35,685 nucleotides of DNA, taken from the NCBI GenBank assembly GCA_021604725.1, contig BQJN01000048.1, positions 1 to 35,685 of the forward strand. Direction: 5' to 3'. A model generated the notes under the pieces. It was not told where the DNA came from. It worked only from the letters and a program-made list of their open reading frames with translations, and ran no database searches. Source of the DNA: Lysobacteraceae bacterium (GTDB taxonomy: Bacteria > Pseudomonadota > Gammaproteobacteria > Xanthomonadales > BQJN01). Below, piece after piece: positions 10,750 to 18,600 of this stretch (position 1 is the first letter of the stretch; each line of letters opens with the position of its first letter). Made by a program: the position numbers and the translations under genes.

Positions 10750-11366
10750 CTGTACTCCGGCACGTCAATCTTTTCGCGGCCATTCACAACTTCAACGATC
10801 GGCAGCACATGGGGAATCCCAGCGCGCTGGCGGCTCAGGGCTAGTGCCTCAGCATCAGCCACGGTCTTGCACGGTGCTAGCCTGCTCAAGATGTCGCGAG
10901 TTGGAGGCATCAACTTGATCGAACTGCCAAGGGCCTCGCTCGGCGACATCCAACGTCCATCTACCAATTCTTCCTCATCCAACCGTAAACACTCTCCTTG
11001 GCCGTCGGGACAGCTGGCCACGAAAAAACGTGTTGCGAAGCGTTTGGCTATGGACGCTGGCGTGGTCCAATAGGCGAAATACAGCATGCGTTCGGCTTCG
11101 GGCAAACAGACCCCGGTCTCTTCCTCAAGTTCACGCGATGCGGCACGCACATAGGCAGTGGCATCTTTGCATGCCAACAAATTATCCAAACCAGCGATTG
11201 GATCTGCACCGCGATCTTCAGGATCTACCACGCCGCCGGGGAATACCCAGAAGCCACGAAAAGCACCTCGCCGCAGTCCACGCTCGACCAACAGGCACTG
11301 CAGTACATTTGCTTGCTCACGCAGCAGGACAACGCTGGCGGCCTGTCTGGGTTCGGTCGGACTCAC
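10746..11366 (-). CDS. Nudix hydrolase
   Basis: A 206-residue Nudix-fold pyrophosphohydrolase. The Nudix box is split by an insertion: WVFPGGVVDPEDRG is followed some 25 residues later by AASRELEEETGV. This long insertion, with KRFATRFFVA and the DEEELVDGRWMSPSEAL segment downstream, resembles the NUDT19/CoA-diphosphatase-like subgroup rather than MutT. The substrate is therefore probably a nucleoside diphosphate derivative or a CoA ester, which is inference. The start is GTG at 11366 and overlaps the glmU stop (GTGA), and its own stop overlaps the next start (ATGA), so translation of the three genes is probably coupled. Confidence 0.9.
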   Translation of the reverse strand: MSPTEPRQAASVVLLREQANVLQCLLVERGLRRGAFRGFWVFPGGVVDPEDRGADPIAGLDNLLACKDATAYVRAASRELEEETGVCLPEAERMLYFAYWTTPASIAKRFATRFFVASCPDGQGECLRLDEEELVDGRWMSPSEALGSSIKLMPPTRDILSRLAPCKTVADAEALALSRQRAGIPHVLPIVEVVNGREKIDVPEYR

Positions 11367-12730
11367 TTTTTCTTGCTTGGCTTGGACCAGTTGTCGATAC
11401 TGCGCTGGCGAGCTCGACTGATAGTCAGTTGATGGGCGGGGGCATCTTTGGTCACTGTCGAACCTGCCCCAATGGTCGCCCCGGCGCCGATCTTCACTGG
11501 CGCAACCAACTGGCTATCAGAACCTACGAAGACATCGTCCTCAATAACCGTCTGGTGCTTGTTGACGCCATCGTAGTTGCAGGTGATGGTTCCAGCGCCG
11601 ATATTAACGCGTTGCCCAATGCTGCTATCTCCCAGATAACTGAGATGGCTGGCCTTGCTGCCATCGCCGAGCACCGCCTTCTTGGTCTCAACGAAATTTC
11701 CGACTTTGGTATCTCGCCCCAGACGAGTTCCAGGACGCAGGCGGGCGAACGGACCGATTGAGCAGTCGCCAGCCGTCACCACCCCTTCCAAAACACTGTA
11801 CGGCAAGACCTCGGTATTGGCTCCCAACTCGCAATCGATCAACACCGCGCCGAAACCAATCTTGCATCCGTGACCCAAAGACACCGACCCTTGCATCAAC
11901 ACGTTTGCATCGATAAACACGTCGCTACCCGTTGATACGTTGCCACGAATATCGACACGTGACGGATCGATCAAGTGCACTCCTTGCTGCATCAGCTGAT
12001 CGGCCTGCATCCGCTGATAAACCCGTTCCAGGGCCGCCAACTCGCGCCGATCATTGGCACCGAGAACGGCATCCGTGCCCACGCAAACAACGCCGTTGAC
12101 CGGCGTGCCACTTGCCACTGACCAGGCAATGACATCGGTGAGGTAATACTCATTGGCCGCGTTGTTTGAAGACAAACTGTCAAGGCCTTGTGCGAGCACA
12201 GCTGCAGGTGCGGCGAGAATTCCAGTGTTGACCTCGCAAATAGCGCGCTGCGCATCGTCAGCATCGGCAAATTCGACGATACCGATCACCGAATCATGCC
12301 CGTCTCTGACGATTCGCCCATAGCGTCCCGGATCAGGCAGTCGCGCTGACAACAGAGCGACCTGGTCGGCGGGCGTGGCCAACAGGTACTCCAAGTCCGT
12401 CTGCACCACCATCGGCGTGTCGCCGTACAACACCAGCACTCGCGAGTCGGGGCTGATCTGATCCATAGCACACTGCACAGCATGGCCAGTGCCCAGCTGC
12501 TGATCCTGTTGGACCCAGTTCAAATTATCGTTCGCGTAGTGCTGTTTGATCTGATCGGCTCGATGACCGACGACGACATGAATACTTGCCGGGTCTAGTG
12601 CTCGTGCCGTTCGCAACACATGACTCAACAGCGGCTGACCAGCCAACGGCTGCAGCACCTTGGGCCATTCAGACCCCATCCGCTTGCCCTGGCCTGCGGC
12701 CAGGACAACGATCTCAAGAGAATTTTGCAT
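11363..12730 (-). CDS. glmU: Bifunctional GlmU: GlcNAc-1-P uridyltransferase / GlcN-1-P acetyltransferase
   Basis: GlmU acetylates glucosamine-1-phosphate and transfers UMP to give UDP-GlcNAc, the precursor of peptidoglycan and lipid A. The N-terminal domain has VVLAAGQGKRMGSEWPKVLQ, the nucleotidyltransferase signature, followed by YGDTPM and the EVNTGILA region. The C-terminal left-handed beta-helix carries hexapeptide repeats and the acetyltransferase motifs RLRPGT, GNFVETKKA, LSYLGD, GAGTITCNYDG and FVGSDSQLVAPV. Starting at ATG 12730 the protein is 455 residues, normal for GlmU; the frame is open 13 codons further upstream without support. It heads the overlapping glmU-Nudix-MBL transcript. 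Confidence 0.97.
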   Translation of the reverse strand: MQNSLEIVVLAAGQGKRMGSEWPKVLQPLAGQPLLSHVLRTARALDPASIHVVVGHRADQIKQHYANDNLNWVQQDQQLGTGHAVQCAMDQISPDSRVLVLYGDTPMVVQTDLEYLLATPADQVALLSARLPDPGRYGRIVRDGHDSVIGIVEFADADDAQRAICEVNTGILAAPAAVLAQGLDSLSSNNAANEYYLTDVIAWSVASGTPVNGVVCVGTDAVLGANDRRELAALERVYQRMQADQLMQQGVHLIDPSRVDIRGNVSTGSDVFIDANVLMQGSVSLGHGCKIGFGAVLIDCELGANTEVLPYSVLEGVVTAGDCSIGPFARLRPGTRLGRDTKVGNFVETKKAVLGDGSKASHLSYLGDSSIGQRVNIGAGTITCNYDGVNKHQTVIEDDVFVGSDSQLVAPVKIGAGATIGAGSTVTKDAPAHQLTISRARQRSIDNWSKPSKKK

Positions 12731-12818
12731 CGCGCAATTATGCCAGATGCAAAGGCACCACGACGTCAATCATGAGCACTCAGATCCCCAGCCACGAGCA
12801 ATCTCAGCGCAGCACGAG

Positions 12819-12848
12819 TTGTGAACTGATGTATTTATGTGATATTTT
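12819..12848 (+). promoter_or_regulatory. Candidate promoter of the membrane protein-ArsR-SRPBCC unit
   Basis: TTGTGA at 12819-12824 and TATTTT at 12843-12848 are separated by 18 bases, a plausible sigma-70 arrangement. The -10 hexamer lies inside the palindrome at 12836-12857, as expected if a repressor blocks the polymerase. Identified by eye only. Confidence 0.4.
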
Positions 12849-12857
12849 TATCACATA
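12836..12857. promoter_or_regulatory. Perfect palindromic operator candidate
   Basis: The half-site TATGTGATA is followed by TTTT and then its exact inverted copy TATCACATA, giving a 9-bp perfect dyad in an AT-rich island inside otherwise GC-rich sequence. It is 25 bases upstream of the first gene of a unit whose second gene encodes an ArsR repressor, so autoregulation through this site is the simplest reading. The TGTGA/TCACA cores are eight bases apart rather than the six of a CRP site. Confidence 0.6.
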
Positions 12858-12882
12858 TTGTAATAAACAGAGCGAGACGACC

Positions 12883-13266
12883 ATGTCGAAGACACTACGC
12901 GCACCCCTTGCGGTTTTTGCTGGAATGGCCGTGTGGACCATTTTGTGGGTGTCCGGAACAGCGGGTACGGCGGCGTTGTTTCCGGATGACGTGGTAGAGG
13001 GTCAGGCATTGACCAATGTCGCCATCCTCGTTTGGTTCATCACCTTCGGCAGCTTGTTGTCAATCCTGGCCGGCTTCCTGACCGCCCGCCTGGCACCCAG
13101 CAAGCCAATGAGATTGGTGTGGATTTTGGCACTGATTCAACTGGCGCTGGGGCTGTACTTTGAAATCAGCTACTGGGAGCTGATGCCGGTGTGGTACCAC
13201 CTGGTATTTCTGGCCCTGATCGTCCCGACCACCCTCTTGGGCGGTCGACTATTTGCCCGATCATAA
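12883..13266 (+). CDS. Small four-helix membrane protein
   Basis: A 127-residue integral membrane protein of unknown function. Hydrophobic segments are visible near residues 7-28 (with an A/G-rich face), 43-65, 78-95 and 101-122. The start is ATG 12883, with a loosely matching GAGCGAG about ten bases before it; the frame is open further upstream only through the glmU-divergent region. It is the first gene of a unit with an ArsR regulator starting five bases after its stop and an SRPBCC protein. This combination recurs in proteobacteria, but no transport or enzyme motif is visible here. Confidence 0.75.
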   Translation: MSKTLRAPLAVFAGMAVWTILWVSGTAGTAALFPDDVVEGQALTNVAILVWFITFGSLLSILAGFLTARLAPSKPMRLVWILALIQLALGLYFEISYWELMPVWYHLVFLALIVPTTLLGGRLFARS

Positions 13267-13271
13267 ACGCA

Positions 13272-13634
13272 ATGACGCCCGATCCACTCGAAGATGTATG
13301 GAAAGCCCTGGCGCATCCGGTCAGGCGGTCCATTCTTGATGCGATTCGAGATGAACCGAAGGCCACCGGAGAATTGACCGCCCTGTTCCCGGAGGTCAGT
13401 CGGTTCTCCGTGATGCAGCACATCAAAGTATTGGAGAAGGGTCAATTACTCAGCCGCCGCAAGCAGGGCCGGCATTGCATTCACTACATCAATCCGGTGC
13501 CGATCCAGCAGATCTACCATCGCTGGGTACGTCACTACGAAAGCAATTGGGCCGAATCACTGGTATCACTCAAAAACCAGTTGGAAAACCCTTCTGAACT
13601 GCCCAGCAACACAGAACAAAGGAACAAGAAATGA
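13272..13634 (+). CDS. ArsR-family winged-helix transcriptional regulator
   Basis: A 120-residue DNA-binding protein. LAHPVRRSILDAI near residue 12 and RFSVMQHIKVLEKGQLLSRR near 40-60 are the typical ArsR helix-turn-helix with recognition helix, followed by the wing GRHCIHY. No cysteine pair of the metal-sensing kind (such as CVC) is present in the recognition helix, so metal sensing is unlikely. ArsR proteins paired with SRPBCC/AHSA1 proteins usually repress their own operon; the palindrome at 12836-12857 is the candidate target. Its stop overlaps the start of the following gene (ATGA at 13631-13634). The start is ATG 13272. Confidence 0.9.
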   Translation: MTPDPLEDVWKALAHPVRRSILDAIRDEPKATGELTALFPEVSRFSVMQHIKVLEKGQLLSRRKQGRHCIHYINPVPIQQIYHRWVRHYESNWAESLVSLKNQLENPSELPSNTEQRNKK

Positions 13635-14161
13635 GCGCCAACGTCCGATCAACAGAAGATGCCGTCCTGTCCATCGACATTGCCACTACGCCAGAAAAAG
13701 TCTGGGATGAAATCACCAAGACTGGTCGCATACAAAAAGCGTTCTACAACACGGTACTTGAAAGCGACCTGCAACCCGGTGCCAAGCTGCGTTATTACAG
13801 CCCCGACAAGAAACGTGTATTCGTTGTTGGCGAAGTGTTGGAAGTTGACGCTCCGAAGCGCCTGAAACACACCTACCTGATGACCATGACACCGGAAGGG
13901 CCAACTGTAGTGACCTGGGACATTACCAAGATTGATTCTGGCTGCCGTGTCACCATCACCCACACCGGCTGGACCGAAGAGATGAAAACTCGCAAGAACA
14001 CCGCGGTTGGCTGGACCGAGATCTTGTCACTGTTAAAGGCCGAAATAGAAACCGGCCAAATACCGCTGAAGACTCGGGTCATCTATGCCATTCAGGGGGC
14101 GATGATGTTCATGCTGCCAAAATCTACAAAAGTAGAAGAGGTCGAACGCAAGGGTTGGTAG
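13631..14161 (+). CDS. SRPBCC / AHSA1-like domain protein
   Basis: A 176-residue START-like fold protein of the AHSA1 (Hsp90 ATPase activator homolog 1-like) family. The N-terminal SIDIATTPEKVWDEITKTGR matches the first strand and helix of the fold, and the later VVTWDITKIDSGCRVTITHTG and the long terminal helix are typical. These proteins have a hydrophobic ligand pocket; the ligand is unknown. The start overlaps the ArsR stop and has a good AAGGA ribosome binding site at about 13619-13623. A short hydrophobic, basic tail at the C-terminus (IQGAMMFMLPKSTK) is unusual but carries no recognised signal. Confidence 0.85.
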   Translation: MSANVRSTEDAVLSIDIATTPEKVWDEITKTGRIQKAFYNTVLESDLQPGAKLRYYSPDKKRVFVVGEVLEVDAPKRLKHTYLMTMTPEGPTVVTWDITKIDSGCRVTITHTGWTEEMKTRKNTAVGWTEILSLLKAEIETGQIPLKTRVIYAIQGAMMFMLPKSTKVEEVERKGW

Positions 14162-14201
14162 CTAGAGCGCGCCCACAGTTTACATTTCTGGACCAGCTCG
14201 A

Positions 14202-14227
14202 CCGGTCCACGGATGGACCGGCATTTT
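14202..14227 (+). terminator. Hairpin with short T-run after the SRPBCC gene
   Basis: CCGGTCCA and TGGACCGG form a perfect 8-bp stem around the tetraloop CGGA, followed by CATTTT. It sits 40 bases after the SRPBCC stop and reaches the stop of the convergent acetyltransferase gene. The T-run is short, so termination may be incomplete. Confidence 0.5.
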
Positions 14228-14757
14228 CAAGCTATTTGAGTCAGTTCAAAGTTGACCAGTTCAGTCTGGTGCTCGGGCCGCCAGTGCGGGTTTACGATGG
14301 CCCAGCGCTCGTGGTCCTTCCAGCCTTTGCCGCCAACGTTCAAGTAGGCCCGCGAATAGCCTTCCTTAGTGAACCCGGCGTTCTTGACCAATCGAATAGA
14401 TGCGGCATTGTCTGGTTGAATATTGGCCTCAAGCCGATGCAGGTTTAGCGGTCCAAAGGCCTCCGCCAGCAACAATTGCATGCCTTGGCTCATGTAGCCT
14501 TTGCGCTGGTAGGGATAGAACACTTCGTAGCCCAGGTAGGCCGATTGAAAGCGGCCCCTTATTACTCCGGAAATATTGAATGTACCAACGATGTCATCCC
14601 TTGCGCTTAGGCACAGAAAGTAGCGGTTTCGCTCTCTGAGGTAGACGGAATAGTCCTCCGGCGGACAGGCCCAATGCGAATGGACCAAGGCGCTGCGAGC
14701 ATAGGCTGCCTTGATTGCTGCAAGGTCGATCTCGGTCGGTTTTCTCAGTCTGAGCAT
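14227..14757 (-). CDS. GNAT-family N-acetyltransferase (RimJ/RimL-like)
   Basis: A 176-residue acetyl-CoA-dependent acetyltransferase. The signature YLGYEVFYPYQRKGYMSQGM contains the pyrophosphate-binding loop (here QRKGYM), preceded by GTFNISG and followed by LHRLEANIQPDNAASIRLVKNAGF, the pattern of ribosomal-protein-type and small-molecule acetyltransferases. The frame is open far upstream, but that part overlaps the previous gene and is not GNAT-like; ATG 14757 begins MLRLRKPTEID, the normal first strand, 19 bases after the preceding stop. It is the last gene of the sigma-kinase operon. The substrate is unknown. Confidence 0.88.
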   Translation of the reverse strand: MLRLRKPTEIDLAAIKAAYARSALVHSHWACPPEDYSVYLRERNRYFLCLSARDDIVGTFNISGVIRGRFQSAYLGYEVFYPYQRKGYMSQGMQLLLAEAFGPLNLHRLEANIQPDNAASIRLVKNAGFTKEGYSRAYLNVGGKGWKDHERWAIVNPHWRPEHQTELVNFELTQIA

Positions 14758-14776
14758 GGTCGTGCTGCCGATCACC

Positions 14777-15598
14777 CTATCTCGCGCACCTGAAGCCCAC
14801 CATTTCGCGTGCATCAAATGGTCGGTGGCTATCTCGATAGCGGATTCGAAGGTTGGCCGCATTGGCACCCCAGCTACCGCCGCGAACGACACGGCGTATG
14901 TTCGGATCAGAGCTAGCCGCTTTCGCCTTGGCCGGATCCTCCAGCAACTCGGCGTAGGAGCCAAGCCACGGGTCCGCAGTGAACTGCCAGACATTTCCGG
15001 CCATGTCGTAAAGCCCACGGCCATTGGGTGGGTAGCTGCCGACAGCAACTGTGGTATCGATGTTGTTGCCGCCCCAATTGACCAAGTCATCAGACGGCTC
15101 GGCATCACCCCACGGGTAGGCAGCCCTGGAAACACCATCCTGAGCCGCCCACTCAAATTCGGCCTCGGTCGGCAGGCGTTTTCCCCGCCACTGGCAATAC
15201 GCTGCCGCCCCTTGCCAGGTGACAAACGTTACCGGATGGCTCAACTGTTCACCGGTTGGCCCAAGCTCAGTCCAGTGTTCTAGATAGCGCCCATTGTGCA
15301 TGGCCTTGTCTATGTGGTCTCGACGCCAGCCGGGGTTGTTTTCTACGAACTGGCTGAACTGTTGATTGGTAACGGCAAAGCGGTCGATATGGAAATTATC
15401 CACATGGACTTCATGGGCCGGCACTTCATTCAGCAACGGCCCAATGCCCCTCAGCCTCGTTCGGGCTGCGACCTGTTCGAGCTCATCGCGGTTTGTTCCC
15501 ATCCAAAACGACCCACCGCTAACACTCTGCATTTCGCTATCTGGCACCAAACCTACCGGTAAAGTCAGTACCATCGCTATTAGTGAAGTCAAGAGCAT
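14777..15598 (-). CDS. Formylglycine-generating-enzyme-fold protein lacking the catalytic cysteine
   Basis: A 273-residue secreted protein of the SUMF1/FGE-sulfatase family. A hydrophobic signal segment occupies roughly residues 1-20. The fold's signatures are present: GGSFWMGT near 28, HEVHVDNFHIDRFAVTNQQF near 62-82, HPVTFVTWQGAAAYCQWRGK, RLPTEAEFEWAA, YPWGD, LYDMAGNVWQ, RRVVRGGSWG and a terminal VGFRCAR. In true formylglycine-generating enzymes the stretch after GGSW holds a cysteine before RxxxR; here it reads AANLRIRYR, so oxidase activity is not expected. Family members of this kind often bind ligands or act as effectors beside Ser/Thr kinases, and the gene follows a kinase gene by 18 bases. 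Confidence 0.88.
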   Translation of the reverse strand: MLLTSLIAMVLTLPVGLVPDSEMQSVSGGSFWMGTNRDELEQVAARTRLRGIGPLLNEVPAHEVHVDNFHIDRFAVTNQQFSQFVENNPGWRRDHIDKAMHNGRYLEHWTELGPTGEQLSHPVTFVTWQGAAAYCQWRGKRLPTEAEFEWAAQDGVSRAAYPWGDAEPSDDLVNWGGNNIDTTVAVGSYPPNGRGLYDMAGNVWQFTADPWLGSYAELLEDPAKAKAASSDPNIRRVVRGGSWGANAANLRIRYRDSHRPFDAREMVGFRCAR

Positions 15599-15616
15599 CG
15601 TAGCTGTTTGTTGGCC

Positions 15617-17929
15617 CTACAACTCAATACCGAGCTCTGCCAGGTCTTCGAGCCAACGCTGTGGCACATCATCCCTGGCCTGGTAAATCCGATCGGCGTA
15701 CCGAGCATGTTGTCGGGCCAGGTCCATGTCGCCTGCCTGCAGATAGGCGACAGCAAGGCGATGATTAAATCGACCTGTGTACAAATGATTAGGCGCGTAC
15801 GCGGTTTCTGCACTTTGCGCCGCGGTTGCCAGGTCCTTGATGGCACCAGCGATGTCCCCGGCGTTGAGTCTGAGGCTGCCAAGGTTGTAGGTGTAGAGCG
15901 CTGTTTGTGGGTGGTCCGGACCTAGCATTTGCTCGTGCATCGTCACCGCTTCAGTCACAGTGGACACCGCCAGATCCATGCGCTGCAAAAATTCGTAGGT
16001 CAGCCCCAGGTTACCCAAGGCGATGGCCAGATCGGGATGCGGTGCACCGGCCTGGCGGTGTAGTTCGATGCTCTTTTCGTAGGCGGCAATCGAGTTGTCA
16101 TAGCCTTCGAGACCGTCATAGGCCGTCGCGATATTGTTCCATATAACCGCCAAGGTTCGAGTTTCCACATCTTGAAGACTGCTGCTCATAGCCAGCGCTT
16201 GCTGAGAAAGCTCAAGGCCCTCGGCATATTGGTCCATCTTCGGTAGCAGCGCCCCGAAATCGGTCAAGATGCCGAATCGTACCTGAAGCGCAGCTTCATC
16301 TGTTCGGCCTTCGATGGCCTCAAGAGCAGTTTCGTAGGTGTCCTTCGCTTGCTCGTAGTCGCTGTCCTCCCAACTCACATTGGCCAGCGCATTGAGCGTT
16401 CGAGCCACCTCCAACTGGTTGCCCAACTCGCGCTGAGTGGCCAGCGCTTGCTCTAGCTGAGTTCGCGCCAGCGCCGTTTCGCCCAAGCCTGAAAAAGCAA
16501 AGCCCAGCGCATACCTCACTTCAGCCTGCAAGTCTGGCTGCCCGGCGAAACGTTCGGATACGGTCGGTGCAGCCTGGCGTAGCGCGCCACCGAGGGTCGG
16601 CGTTTCACTGTCACCAAAGGGATCCGCACGGCCGATCATCTCGATCAGAAAGTCCTTCACCGCAGCGGCTCGAGTCGCTTCATGCCGAGCCTGTTCTGCT
16701 TGCAGGCTAACCATGATCAAGGCGACGATCAACATCACAAAGGCTGTGACGATACCGATCGACAGCCCAGCATTTCGCTCAATCAATTTTCGCGCTCTAT
16801 AAAGCTTGGATGCTCCACGTGCGGTGACTGGTTCGCCAGCCAGGTAATGCCCGATGTCGTCGCCAAACGCCTGGGCTGATTGATAACGTTGCTTCGGATC
16901 TTTGCGCAGGGCGGTCATAACGATACGATCGATGTCGCCATGCAGCTTTCGCTTGAGGATACGAGCCTCGCTGAGCCCACTCGGCAGCGGCGCTTTGGTG
17001 TCGCTGACCTGGTCGCTTGGGTCCAGCGGTACGGATTGGCAAACCGTCCGCTCAATTTCAGCTGGCGTTAGGCTGGACACATGGTATGGCCTGCTGCCGG
17101 TGAGCATCTCGTATAGCACCACACCAAGCGAATACACGTCGCTGACCGGGCTGATGGTCTGGTGCCGAACTTGTTCCGGGCTCGCATACTCTGGAGTGAG
17201 CATCTGCATCTGGGTCGATGTCTTTGGCAAGGCCGCGTCGAGTCCTTGCATATCCAGGACTTTGGCTATTCCAAAGTCGATGATCTTCGGCTGCCCCTGT
17301 TCGGTAACCAGCACGTTGCCGGGCTTGATATCTCGGTGAACAATGCCCTGTTCGTGGGCGACATGCAGGGCATTGCACACGTCCTTGAACAGCCGCAGCC
17401 TGGCTTCAAGGTCAAGCTCGTGTTCGCTGCAGTACCGAGTGATTGGCTGACCTTGAATCAATTCCATTACGACGTAGGGTGTGCCGTCGTTGGCCTCACC
17501 GCCGTCGATCAACCTTGCGATGGCCGGGTGTTCGAGTGACGCCAGAATCTGTCGTTCAAGGTGGAAGCGGCGCATCGCATCCTGGTCGCGAATCGCCAGC
17601 TCAAACACCTTTACTGCCACCGATTGCTGGTAGGCACCATCGGCTCTACGCGCCTCATAAACCCGGCCCATACCGCCGGCACCAATAACGCGTGTCAACT
17701 CGAAGGCACCAAGGCGCTGGCCGGAGCGAGTAACATTCGACGGCAACAATTCGGTATCAAGTATGCCAGTGTTGACCTGGTCAGCCTCAAGTAGCCTCAT
17801 CACTTCTGGCAACAGAGTGGGCTGTTGTTGGCATCGCTCAGCCAGCCAGGAATATCGCTTTCTGGTAGGAACATCCAAGCTTTCGGTAAACAGCTCAAGC
17901 GCCTCTGCCTGCACGGTTCGATCGTTCAC
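15617..17929 (-). CDS. Membrane Ser/Thr protein kinase with TPR region
   Basis: A 770-residue Hanks-type kinase anchored in the inner membrane. The kinase domain (about residues 75-350) has the glycine loop GAGGMGRVYEA, the lysine in VAVKVF, HRDIKPGN near 197, DFGIAK near 218 and a YASPEQ activation segment end, so it should be active. One membrane helix lies near 386-409, and the rest is tetratricopeptide repeats with the recurrent A-x-x-Y-x-x-A-L pattern, likely periplasmic. Starting at GTG 17929 places GAAGGGA of the preceding gene's end six to eight bases upstream as ribosome binding site; the frame is open 17 codons further. It starts two bases after the sigma factor stop, suggesting coupled expression. 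Confidence 0.93.
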   Translation of the reverse strand: MNDRTVQAEALELFTESLDVPTRKRYSWLAERCQQQPTLLPEVMRLLEADQVNTGILDTELLPSNVTRSGQRLGAFELTRVIGAGGMGRVYEARRADGAYQQSVAVKVFELAIRDQDAMRRFHLERQILASLEHPAIARLIDGGEANDGTPYVVMELIQGQPITRYCSEHELDLEARLRLFKDVCNALHVAHEQGIVHRDIKPGNVLVTEQGQPKIIDFGIAKVLDMQGLDAALPKTSTQMQMLTPEYASPEQVRHQTISPVSDVYSLGVVLYEMLTGSRPYHVSSLTPAEIERTVCQSVPLDPSDQVSDTKAPLPSGLSEARILKRKLHGDIDRIVMTALRKDPKQRYQSAQAFGDDIGHYLAGEPVTARGASKLYRARKLIERNAGLSIGIVTAFVMLIVALIMVSLQAEQARHEATRAAAVKDFLIEMIGRADPFGDSETPTLGGALRQAAPTVSERFAGQPDLQAEVRYALGFAFSGLGETALARTQLEQALATQRELGNQLEVARTLNALANVSWEDSDYEQAKDTYETALEAIEGRTDEAALQVRFGILTDFGALLPKMDQYAEGLELSQQALAMSSSLQDVETRTLAVIWNNIATAYDGLEGYDNSIAAYEKSIELHRQAGAPHPDLAIALGNLGLTYEFLQRMDLAVSTVTEAVTMHEQMLGPDHPQTALYTYNLGSLRLNAGDIAGAIKDLATAAQSAETAYAPNHLYTGRFNHRLAVAYLQAGDMDLARQHARYADRIYQARDDVPQRWLEDLAELGIEL

Positions 17930-17931
17930 AA

Positions 17932-18489
17932 TCAATCCCTTCCCAATTGCGCGTACAGGTAGGCGCGTGCGGCACGCCAATGGCGATTGACGGTAGCGGT
18001 TGAAAGGTCAGTGGCGGCGGCGGTTTCTACAATGCTCAATCCCGCGAAATAGCGCAGTTCGACAATACTGGCTTGAGTCTTGTTTAGCTTCTCAAGTTGA
18101 TTCAGCGCCTGATCCAAAGCCAACAGATCAATCGGATCAGAAGCGTCTGAAGCCAGGTCGGTTCGCAAGGTGATGTTGCGCCCCTGACTGCGCTTTTCCG
18201 CCATCCGCGCGCGACCGCTATCGGTCAGCACCTGCCGAATCGCGCGAGCTGCGATGGCAAAGAAATGTTGCCGGTCCTGCCACTGAATATCGTTGCCGCG
18301 AAATATCTTCTCAAACGCCTCATTGACCAATGCGGTCGCTTGTAGCGTGTGGTCGCTGCGTTCCGGTGTGAGTTGATTGTTCGCAATGACACGGACTTGT
18401 TGATACACCGCCTCAATGACGCGATCACGGGCATCTCGGTCGCCCTGAGCCCAGTCTTGTAGCCACTGAGTGATTGTTGTTTGGTCCAC
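17932..18489 (-). CDS. ECF-type RNA polymerase sigma factor (Sig-70_X6 / TIGR02999-like)
   Basis: A 185-residue sigma factor. Region 2 is around LVNEAFEKIFRG and RQHFFAIAARAIRQVL, and region 4 is VELRYFAGLSIVETAAATD followed by STATVNRHWRAARAYLYAQL, the helix-turn-helix that contacts the -35 element. This is the subgroup commonly found upstream of TPR-containing Ser/Thr kinases, which are thought to control it by phosphorylation instead of a classical anti-sigma factor. The start is GTG at 18489 with no clear ribosome binding site. The divergent gene begins 111 bases away, so the sigma factor may act on the shared intergenic region; no ECF promoter could be recognised there. Confidence 0.92.
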   Translation of the reverse strand: MDQTTITQWLQDWAQGDRDARDRVIEAVYQQVRVIANNQLTPERSDHTLQATALVNEAFEKIFRGNDIQWQDRQHFFAIAARAIRQVLTDSGRARMAEKRSQGRNITLRTDLASDASDPIDLLALDQALNQLEKLNKTQASIVELRYFAGLSIVETAAATDLSTATVNRHWRAARAYLYAQLGRD

Positions 18490-18600
18490 AGGCGCAGTTT
18501 AGCAGCAAGACCTGAAGACATAGAAAGCCCCGGTGATACAAAGTTAGCCACTTTCTCGCTTTACCCATTAGAACCCCAACTTTCGAAACGGTGTTATCCA
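18490..18600. promoter_or_regulatory. Divergent intergenic region between the sigma-kinase and RHS operons
   Basis: These 111 bases separate two operons read in opposite directions and must hold promoters for at least one. I see no convincing -35/-10 pair, ECF-type motif or palindrome in it. Confidence 0.4.

Noticed and set aside
11030..11761. 243-codon plus-strand frame across the Nudix and glmU genes
   Set aside because: Fully antisense to two confidently identified genes, with no recognisable motif.
12838..12855. CRP-like site TGTGA...TCACA
   Set aside because: The spacer is eight bases, not six, and the adjacent ArsR gene offers a better explanation for the palindrome.
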